Assembly (NCBI GenBank): GCA_039654915.1
Contig: CM077597.1
Location: 53,844,001 to 53,908,000, forward strand
From: Aquilaria yunnanensis
Taxonomy: Eukaryota; Streptophyta; Magnoliopsida; Malvales; Thymelaeaceae
DNA: 64,000 nt
Direction: 5' to 3'
The notes under the pieces were generated by a model. The model was not told the origin of the DNA. It was given only the letters and a program-made list of their open reading frames with translations, and did no database searches. Positions 22,501 to 30,574 of the stretch are shown here, piece by piece. Each line of letters begins with the position of its first letter. The first letter of the stretch is position 1. A program made the translations under genes and the position numbers.

Positions 22501-25003
22501 GCTACCACGTTGCAGATTTGGAGGAAACCTTCCAAAAGCTCAGAGCCTTCGGGATTCGCCTTAACCCCGAGAAGTGTATCTTCGGGGTGACGTCGGGAAA
22601 ATTCCTTGGGTACATGGTATCCGAAAGAGGCATCGACGCCAATCCTGAGAAGATTAAGGCTCTGCTTGAGTTCCGAACTCCTGCCACAGTTAAAGACGTG
22701 CAGAGACTAACCGGAAGAATAACCTCTCTGAGCAGGTTTATTTCCAGGTACGGAGATAGGTGTAGACCTTTCTTCAAAGTCCTCACAAAGGCAGCAAAGA
22801 TGGAAGGTGACCTCGGAAGAAACAATCATCCCTGGGATGAAGATTGCCAAAAGGCCTGGGAAGAACTCAAAGTCTACCTGGCCAGCCTGCCGACTCTGCG
22901 ACAACCTCGGGAGAGAGAACCCCTCGTACTGTACCTCGCCGTCACAGAAAAGGCCGTGAGCTCGGTCCTGATAAAAGAAGAAGGGCCGAAACAATGGCCA
23001 GTCTACTACGTCAGCAAGTCCCTGCATGGCGCCGAAGTCAGGTACCCTTGCTTCAAAAAGCTATATACGCCTTGGTGCTTGCAGGAAGAAGACTGCGACC
23101 ATATTTCCAGGCTCACCCCATCATCGTCCGAAGTAGTCTACCACTACGGGATGTTATGAAGAGAGTTGATCATTCGGGAAGGCTCTCCAAGTGGTGCATA
23201 GAGCTTGGCGAACACGAAATCACGTATGAGCCTCGGAAGGCCATAAAAGCCCAAGCATTGGCAGATTTTATCGCCGAAATACCCACCACTGAGGAGAACC
23301 ACTCAGATCCGAAAGAAGGTGAGCCAGAATGGACCTTGCATGTTGACGGAGCCTCGGGGTCCGTACACCAGGGAGTTGGAATAGTTATCAGAGGACCCGA
23401 AGGCCTAGAGGTGATGAAGGCTATCAAGTTCAGCTTCAACGTCACCAATAATGTGGCTGAGTATGAAGCCCTCATAGCGGGATTACGCTTGGCCAGAAAG
23501 ATTGGCGTGAGAAACTTAAGGGCTCACAGCGATTCCCAGCTGGTAGTTCGGCAGACGGCAGGAGATTATGGGGCGAAGGACCCAATCTTGGCAAAATACC
23601 ACGAGCTGGTAAGAAAACTCATCCAAGAGTTTGACGCCGTGCGGATCGAAAATGTACCCCGGCGGAATAACACTGAGGCAGATTGCTTAGCGAACTCCAA
23701 AACATACACCGAGGTGCTAGACCATCCTAGCATCTCCGTGCTAAGCGTAACGACCTCGGGAATGGGGTGGAAGGACCCCATAAAGAGATACCTCGCAGAG
23801 AATGAGCTTCCCGAAGACGCCGGCAATGCTGCAAGACTGCGAAGACGCGCCGGAAGATTCTTCCTGATTGGTGAAGAGTTATATCGGCAAGGATATGCAA
23901 ATCCGCTGCAGAGATGTGTGGGCGAAGAGGATACTGAGATGGTCCTCGAAGAAGTCCACGAAGGCATGTGCGGCTCGCACATTGGAACTGATGCCCTTGC
24001 AGCAGTGATACTCCGCCAAGGATACTTCTGGCCTACCCTGAGAAAGGACGCAAGGCAGTTCGTCCAGAAGTGCGGTAGTTGCCAGAGACATGCAAAAATC
24101 CAGAGGATACCCTCGAAAATGGTAACGTCGGCAGACTATCCTTGGCCCTTCGCAGTCTGGGGTATAGACCTCATTGGGCCACTCCCCACAGCGCCCGGAG
24201 GCGTGAAATTCTGCGTGGTAGCAGTGGACTATTTCTCAAAGTGGGTAGAGGCAGAACCACTAGCAACTATCTCAGCAAAAGAAGTGCAGAAGTTCGTATG
24301 GAAAAACATCGTATGCAGATTTGGCATACCGAGGGTACTAGTAGCTGATAATAGATCCCAGTTCATAGACAAAGGATTCCAGGAATTCATCAGCGACCTC
24401 GGAATAAAGATGCACTTCGCCCCAGTAGCTCACCCCCAAAGCAATGGGCAGGTGGAAGTATCAAACAGGACCATAAAAGATGGCCTGAAAAAGAGACTTG
24501 GGGAAGCCAAGGGGAAATGGCCAGGAGAACTCCAAAGTGTATTGTGGAGCTACCGAACGACGCCACGAAGAGCCACAGGGGAAACTCCCTTCTCACTCGT
24601 CTTCGGAACAGAGGCCATTATCCCAATAGAGATAGTTCAGCCTTCAATACGGGTGCAAGTATTTGATGAAGGCGGAAACGACCTCGGTCTGAGAACTAAG
24701 CTCGACCTTGTGGCCGAACACAGAGAAATAGCCGAGCTGAGAAGAAAAGCTTTCCAGCAAAGAGTGGCCGCGGCTATCAACTTAAAAGCCAGGCCAAAAG
24801 AAATCAAAAAAGGAGACCTCGTTCTCCGAAAGGCCGACTTTGCACCCCGAAGGCCATCTCACGGAGTACTTCGCGCAAATTGGGAAGGACCTTATCTGGT
24901 TATGGCCGAAGTACGAAAAGGCGTGTACAAGCTTGGCGACGCCGAAGGCGTAGAATTGAAAAACACTTGGCATTCAGACGCCCTGAAAAAATTCTACGCC
25001 TAA
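19506..25003 (+). pseudogene. Element A gag-pol (Gag, PR, RT, RNase H, INT), inactivated
   Basis: One frame runs from ATG 19506 (inside the LTR) to about 23045. It holds the Retrotrans_gag capsid region (about 20310-20560), a zinc knuckle of form C-x2-H-x4-H-x4-C (CQFHRDHGHDTEDC, near 20930), a protease with LDDGSNAD (near 21345), and RT (about 22090-22640). The RT active site reads YVGD instead of YVDD (Gly codon 22470-22472), which removes a catalytic Asp. A one-base deletion in the T run at 23048-23049, relative to element B, then shifts the frame; the rest continues in another frame to 25003. That part carries RNase H (VDGAS, AEYEAL, HSDSQL, TEADCLA; 23340-23700) and integrase (HHCC zinc finger near 23950-24085, then the WGIDLIGP, ADN and E of the DDE core). 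Two lesions therefore make it non-functional. Confidence 0.93.
19540..19557 (+). other. Primer binding site of element A
   Basis: tggcaccgtctgtgggaa starts two bases after the LTR end. Element B has tggcgccgtctgtgggaa. The cognate tRNA was not identified by eye. The site lies inside the Gag reading frame that starts in the LTR. Confidence 0.8.
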
Positions 25004-25159
25004 GGTTGAGCGGAAGAAATATATTGTACAAAAAATATTCTAAGTACAGGATGGTCCGGAGAAGAATGGTCTTGAGAAAATTTTTAAGTATACCAAATTG
25101 TCCAGGACAAAATTCCGCGAAGGTGCTCGCCACGAAAAAAGCAGATATGGCTTCCCGAA

Positions 25160-25650
25160 GTCCGTTGAGCCACTATGCTCTGGAAAAATGGGAAACAAGA
25201 ATCTTGCAAAAGTACTCGGCATAATCAGTGCAGAGAAAATTTTCCGAACACCCTTGAGCGAACATGCTCGGGAAAAAGGGAAAGCAAGAATCTCGCAAAA
25301 GTACACGCCAAAACAAAAGCAGAGGTAATTTCCGAACACCCTTGAGCGAACGTTCTCGGGAAAAAGGGAATGAGCAATCTCGTGAAAATTTTCCTAAGTC
25401 CCTTGAGCAAATATGCTCGGGACAATAGGAAGACAGAAAAATTTGGCTGAAGGTTTTCCGAAGGCCCTTGAGCGAACATGTTCGGGATAAAAGGAAACAA
25501 AAAGCCTGCAAAAGACTTAGCCAAATTTTTACAAACTTTCCAGAAAGTCTCTTGAGCGAGCACGCTCGGGACAAAGGAAGTTAAAAAGTTTCTTTGGTTG
25601 CAGGTTTTCCGAAAGTCTCTTGAAGCAAACGTGTTCAGGACAGTGGAAAT
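25160..25650 (+). repeat. Tandem-repeat tract between pol and the antisense gene (element A)
   Basis: Seven degenerate units have the core cccttgagcgaacatgctcggg, at about 25166, 25253, 25343, 25401, 25468, 25552 and 25619, spaced 58-90 bp. Each core has a palindrome, GAGC...GCTC. The tract sits where the plus-strand pol and the minus-strand gene end towards each other (25003 and 25771). Variable repeats in the 3' region are known for Tat/Ogre-type elements and can seed satellites. Confidence 0.8.
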
Positions 25651-25770
25651 GAAGAAACTTGCAAGAAAGGACTTAGCCAAAAGATTGTTCATTTAGAGCA
25701 AATCGCCTTACAAAAGAAGTGCCCAAAGAAGGAGCACAAAGGAGAAAAATAAGAGGAGCCCTAAAACAAA

Positions 25771-28120
25771 CTAGGGAGAGCCGGGCGGACGAAGACCAGG
25801 AAGCTTCAGATGCTCGACCTTGGACCACTGCCACCGAGGTCCCTCAGGAATATTTAGGCCCTCCAGAAAAGAGAGGTCCAAATCTGGGAACCTCTGCAGC
25901 ACCTGGTGCCGAGCGAGGCAGAAGCCGTCCTGAAAGGCGACCTTGGCCATGTCATCAGAAGTACGTTTTTGAACGCCAAGGACATTGACCTCGTCCCTCA
26001 GCTCAGCAACCTCCTCTTCGAGCTCGCTTATCCCCAGCGTCTCTCCGGACTCCTTCTTCAGAGCCTCGACCTCGGCTTGAAGAGCATTGTTCTCGTCCGT
26101 CAACCTCGACGCAAGACTGTCGGAAACAGCCTTGTCCTTGACAAGATCTTCGTTGGCGGCGAGCAGCCCCTTTACTTGGTCGCTGAGGTCGGCAATCTTC
26201 CGGGAGAAGTCCTTTTCAAGTTCTTCTCTTTTCTTCGAGAACTCCTCCCGAACGGCAGCAAGTTGCTGAGAACAATCCGCTGTCAGCTGCTGGTTGCTGG
26301 CGATCACCTTCGCAAGCGAAGCCTTCGCTTCACTGAGTTCCCGCGAAGTCGCATCCTTGGAGGCAGCCTGTCTGGCCACCCGAACTCGGAGATAACCAGC
26401 GTACTCCAGCAGCTACGGCAAGGCAAAAGTCCAGGTTAGTACAAGTCTAAACACTTAGAAAATTGAGGAAAAAAGTGTAAAGACTATACCTGAGCAGCAT
26501 GCTTGGTGACTTTTGCGGCGAGGGTAAGATCCCTCGGGTGAGCCGCCGCAATGGCCCGGAAGGAGGCGTCAGTGGTCATCCCCTTCCAAATCTCTTTTGT
26601 CATCTTCGGACAATCGTCGGAGAACAAATTCATATCCTCCGTGATTGTCCAAAAGGGCTCCAAGGGGATCTTCCCCTCAGGGATTGTGGCATCGCGCAGG
26701 GCCAGTTTCCTCTCATGAATGGCCCTCCAGCCAGCAGTAAGAGGCTCCCCTGAAAGTGAGAAGGAAGTTAGGAGCAGAAGAAAAATTCGCGAAAGGAAAA
26801 GGAGCTGAACTTCGCCTAAAGGCATACCTGGAGGAACCTCGGAGACAGTGTCCTCGGGATCCTCGGGCCCCTCGGAAGAAAGACCCTTACCCTTCTGCCG
26901 GTACCGCTCCTCGGCGGTGGGTACTTCTACCACTACAGTGTTTCTGGGGGCCTCGAGGTCGAGAGGAGGCACCTCGGCGGAAGTAGCGGGGACCTCGGCC
27001 GGTGGAATTTCAACAAGACCAGCGTCTTCGCCAGCTTCTTCTTCCAAAAGCTCTGGCTGAGAAGGCTGGAGAGCCTTCCTAGCTCGCTTCGCCGAGGGTC
27101 CCGCCCCTGTCCTCTTCCTTCTTCGGGAAGCCGCCTTCTTTGTCTGCTCCCCCTTCTCCACTTGGCCAGAAAAGAGGGCCTTGTAATAAGCGGCAGCCCC
27201 ATCGCCCATCTCTGAAAAAGAGAAGAAATATCAGCGGTAAGTCCGAGGAAAAAGTATAAAGGGATGGAAGAGTACTCACTTTCGGCAAAAGTTTCGAAAG
27301 AAGTCTCCCCCTTAAGGAGCTTGACCAGCCAAGAGTCTTTCCCGGCGATGGCGGGAGCGGGCATATTGAGGTCAGTCACGTGCTCCTTAACCACTTTCAG
27401 CTCCCGAAGGACTTCTTCGGTCATCAACCTCCAGTTGATAGGAAAGGGGTAAAGAGCACGAGGAGAGACCTCGGGAGCCCAGTCAGCGACTGCCCGAATG
27501 CGGGCGTCGAAATCCGCGAACACGGAAGCCAACGGTGGGGTCAGCAGCATCCTCGGATCAACAACGTCTGCGTTCAGCACTCCCTGAGCCCACCTGGTCG
27601 GGACATCAGACCAGTTCTTATCCACCTTGAGGAAAAAGAACTTAGGCTGCCACCCCCGCCAGCTATCCTTCGTGTCGAAGGTGAAGGTGAATTTTTTGCT
27701 CCCGGATCCCCGTGGCAGCAGGAAATAGAAGCCACCCTTCGGGACCACATAGAGCTTGTAGTACTGCATGAAAATGATGAAGTGGGGCTCTATCCCGAAC
27801 ACGCCACACATGCAGAGGTAGGCGTTAAAATAGCAGTACGCGTTCGGGGGAAGCTGGTTCACAGCAATGCCATGGAATTGGCAGAACTCGCAAACCACCT
27901 TCGGGGGAGGATACCGAAGTCCGGCCTTCAATTGGGCTCGGAAGACGGTAACCTCGTCGCCACGGTTTGAAAAAGCAAAATGGCTAGAACGAGGCAGTCT
28001 GGTCACAGCGTAAGACGGAAGAAAGAATTTTTTCTTCCACCTCTCTAGTTTTTCGGGGGTGGTACAGCAAGGATGGGCCAAAAGAGGTTTCCAGCTCTCG
28101 GGAACAGGCATCGCAGACAT
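25771..28120 (-). CDS. Antisense spliced gene of element A (PF04195-like N-terminus, NLS-like, coiled coil), open
   Basis: Four exons on the minus strand: 28120-27280, 27211-26828, 26749-26490 and 26412-25771. Every intron is GT...AG and short (68, 78, 77 nt). The exon lengths (841, 384, 260, 642) join in frame to 708 aa. The start is ATG 28120 (MSAMPVPESW); a TATA box lies about 290 bp upstream. Residues about 70-250 resemble the 'putative gypsy type transposon' family (PF04195), with words such as QLPPNAYCYFNAYLC and PKGGFYFLLPRGSG. Residues about 305-326 are strongly basic (KK...RRRKR...KRARK), like a bipartite nuclear signal. Exon 2 then turns acidic and Pro-rich, and exon 4 is a long coiled coil (REELEKD, EVEALKKE, ELEEEVAELRDEV). 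Such antisense ORFs are known in Tat elements; the function is unknown. No stop interrupts this copy. Confidence 0.85.
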
Positions 28121-28408
28121 GAAAAAGAGTTTGAGATGGAAAAGAAAATAGTTTCCAGAAAAAACTTAGAAGACGAGTTTGGAAAAAACAACAGTTTTCC
28201 AGAAAAACTCAGAAAAATAGAGGAATCAGAGTACTCTGAAAATCAAAACCCACCAAAAGATTTGCCTGAGGACGCCGTCGTGAAAGTTGGTAGGAAAAAG
28301 CTCTGATTAAAGAAGCTCCGCCACAGAAAGCAAGATAAAACGCAAGAACAGAGGGCAGAGCAGAAAAAGAGCAGAAAAACAGTAAGTGGGACTTATGATG
28401 GAATGGGC

Positions 28409-28416
28409 TATTTATA
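28409..28416 (-). promoter_or_regulatory. TATA box of the antisense gene (element A)
   Basis: On the minus strand this reads TATAAATA in ggcctataaatagccc. It lies about 290 bp before the ATG and is conserved in element B (34987-34994); element D has TATATATA at the matching place (62340-62347). It implies a promoter internal to the element that is independent of the LTR. Confidence 0.7.
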
Positions 28417-28544
28417 GGCCAAAGGTGGGTAACCGAAAGAACATCATAAGTACCCATTGGAGGCGAACCGTCGCCGTAACTGCCCGCTGCACCCGAAAAG
28501 GCGCGCCCTCTGTAAATGACGCGCCTCTCCTCCAATGGCAAGAA

Positions 28545-28552
28545 GCCACGTG
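28545..28552 (-). promoter_or_regulatory. CACGTGGC (G-box/ABRE-like) upstream of the antisense TATA box, element A
   Basis: On the minus strand CACGTGGC lies about 130 bp before the TATA box. Several more ACGTG or GACACG words follow between 28560 and 28680. The same octamer is at 34851-34858 in element B and 62175-62182 in element D. ACGTG cores are bound by plant bZIP and bHLH factors; binding here is inference. Confidence 0.5.
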
Positions 28553-28715
28553 TCAACCGCTGCGCAGAAATGGGGGACGTGCCTCCCCAAACGTGCCTGG
28601 AAAACCGGGACACGCCTCCTGATTGGGACACGTCGTTTGACATCCCTGAGAAATGGAGACGCGCCGCTCAGTCTGACACGCTTGGCCATCAGACCTGCAG
28701 AAATAAAAAGCAGGC

Positions 28716-28880
28716 CACCTCGAGGACACCAAGAGACAGGCTATGGCTGAACAGCCCATGACTTTTGGGCAAGAGGTGTATCTTCGGTACAGGCTTTGCC
28801 TCGGAGACACCAAAGAATAGGCCAAGGCCGAACAGCCCAGACCCTCGGGCAAAAGGTGCGACCTCGGAACAGGTTATGCT
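28716..28880 (+). repeat. Two ~81-bp direct repeats near the 3' PPT (element A)
   Basis: cctcgaggacaccaagagac... (28716-28796) is repeated in diverged form as cctcggagacaccaaagaat... (28797-28880). Both contain gaacagccca and gggcaa. The pair is also present in element B (about 34540-34700), and a similar pair occurs in element D (about 61880-62050). It sits between the antisense promoter and the PPT. Confidence 0.65.
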
Positions 28881-28947
28881 TCCCAACAAGACTCCCAACG
28901 GCAACCTCGGAAAGAGATGCAAACCGAAGTCTTCACTTCGGCTTTCC

Positions 28948-28960
28948 AGAGGGGGCCATG
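28948..28960 (+). other. Polypurine tract of element A
   Basis: agagggggccatg directly precedes the 3' LTR at 28961 and should prime plus-strand synthesis. Confidence 0.7.
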
Positions 28961-29827
28961 TGATAGCCAAAGGCTGTCGCCTCAATCTGGCCGAATACCC
29001 TGCCACAACAACGGCCAGAAGAACTGGCGCTTCCCGGGAATAGGTGGAATCATGCACCTCGGGAGATAGCCTGAGAGCTCCGAGCCTCGGCACGCCAGTA
29101 AAACTTGAGGACTCCATTCGCCCCCCAAGGTTGTGAACAACGCGCCTTCGGAAAAGTGGCACCAGACATTGCTGCCCGAATATGATATCCCCGAAGGCGG
29201 AACCCCCTGGAACTGGGAACCCCCGAACTGAGGGTAGGCTTCCCGAAGAGGCTCTGTCCGAACTAGAGGACGACCTCGCCCAGGGACCTCGGGAGTACGG
29301 CAGGCGCATTTAAGGAAGCATTTAAGGAAGCCTCTGACACGTCCCACCACAGACGTAAAAAGTCGCCCTGACGCGCAGACGCCATCAGAATCATATCATG
29401 GCCCGTCTCAGCACAAGGCTCGAGGCCATCTAGTTACCAACTATCTGTCCCCTACGCCCAGACGCTCAGGAGCATCCGACCGCACATGTGTCATGATCTG
29501 AACGGGCTAGGTATTCCTATATATACAGGAAATAAATACTTGACAGGAGGTTGGCAGGCCAGATATACAGCTCCCACACTCTGAGAAAATACCAGGCGAG
29601 ACTTTTCTGCCTTTCTCTTTGAGCTAGTGACTTTCTCCTTCTTCCGGCCACCACTGACTTGGGCGTCGGAGGCTCCCCCCCCGGAAAAACACTCCGGGGG
29701 CCTCCTAACCCTGTTTACCCGCTTTTCAGGTACTCTCCTTGGGGCGATCCACCTTCCAGGCGTTCTTCCTCCTAGAAGTCTCCTCAACAGTCATCATGAC
29801 TCACAACGATGAGGCCTTGGGCCATCA
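28961..29827 (+). repeat. Element A 3' LTR (867 bp)
   Basis: This has the same length as the 5' LTR and 5 differences, all transitions, for example at 29290, 29465 and 29487. It ends ccttgggccatca and is followed by TSD atgct. Confidence 0.95.
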
Positions 29828-29832
29828 ATGCT

Positions 29833-30399
29833 TTGACTTAAAAATGATTAAATAAGTAATAAAACAAAAAAAAATTCCATAGCATTTCATTATAAACCAA
29901 ACATTAAAACCATCAAAGTATATAAAACATTTCTAAGATTAACTACACATAATCAATAGTTTGTGAATATCAAAGCATAAAAAAAACTATGCTTACACCC
30001 AAAGGTGACTCTAGAGTTTAACTACTTAACCATGTGCATCGGAGGTAACCTAGTAGATGAAACTATACACTGAACCAAACTACAAAGATCCATAACTTGC
30101 TTCCACCTTTAATCTATATCCCACTGGCAACCTCTGTAAGCCCCTCGTTATGCTTCACTAGTCTGTCAACCAAATAAACAACTGTAGTTAGTATGATAAC
30201 ATAACCAATAAGTAAATTAGAAATCTAGAGTCATAATGATTCAATTAAACAATATACCATATCGTGAGCTTAACCCAACAACCCTCAATGGTTGCCAGAT
30301 TAATAAGACTAAAATCTGCACAATAAAAGACTAAGGGAATGAGATTTGATGATTCTCAGTAAGAGATTCTTTAACCTTTAAGAAAAACCCTGAGGACAA

Positions 30400-30450
<51 letters not shown>

Positions 30451-30574
30451 CAACTATGAGCTCAAAATAGTGCGACCCTAAACTTATGCGCATAGCGTCT
30501 AGCTTCCCAGTGCCATAGTACTTGTCATATACCTAGTCCTCTCATGAGGTGTTACTCTATGTGTAGCAAGTTTT
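29833..30574. other. AT-rich spacer, no gene
   Basis: No supported ORF. It contains the (TA)n microsatellite listed next. Confidence 0.5.
30402..30446. repeat. (AT)n microsatellite, 45 bp
   Basis: An uninterrupted alternation of a and t over 45 bases. Confidence 0.95.

Larger units (their letters stand above)
18671..29827 (+). mobile_element. Element A: full-length Tat-like Ty3/gypsy retrotransposon with antisense gene
   Basis: The element is 11157 bp, with two 867-bp LTRs (18671-19537 and 28961-29827) and a perfect 5-bp TSD, atgct (18666-18670 and 29828-29832). The internal order is PBS, gag-PR-RT-RNaseH-INT on plus, a tandem-repeat tract, a spliced gene on minus, two ~81-bp repeats, PPT. 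RNase H before a gypsy-type integrase places it in Ty3/gypsy. The extra antisense ORF plus the Gag and PBS style point to the Tat lineage. The LTRs differ at 5 of 867 positions by hand count, all transitions, so insertion is recent. The pol is broken (see the gag-pol entry). Confidence 0.95.

Noticed and set aside
19754..24973. Many 60-200 aa ORFs opposite gag-pol in A and B
   Set aside because: They are shadows of the GC-rich gag-pol frame; they lack conserved splice signals, start context and family motifs, unlike the true antisense gene at 25771-28120.
25040..25692. Minus-strand ORFs of 99-155 aa in the tandem-repeat tract of A (and plus-strand ones in B)
   Set aside because: They consist of translated repeat units with no match between A and B beyond the repeats and lie beyond the stop of the antisense gene.
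25906..27970. Plus-strand ORFs of 177 and 196 aa opposite the antisense gene exons
   Set aside because: They cross intron positions and mirror real exons; their frame is not maintained in D.
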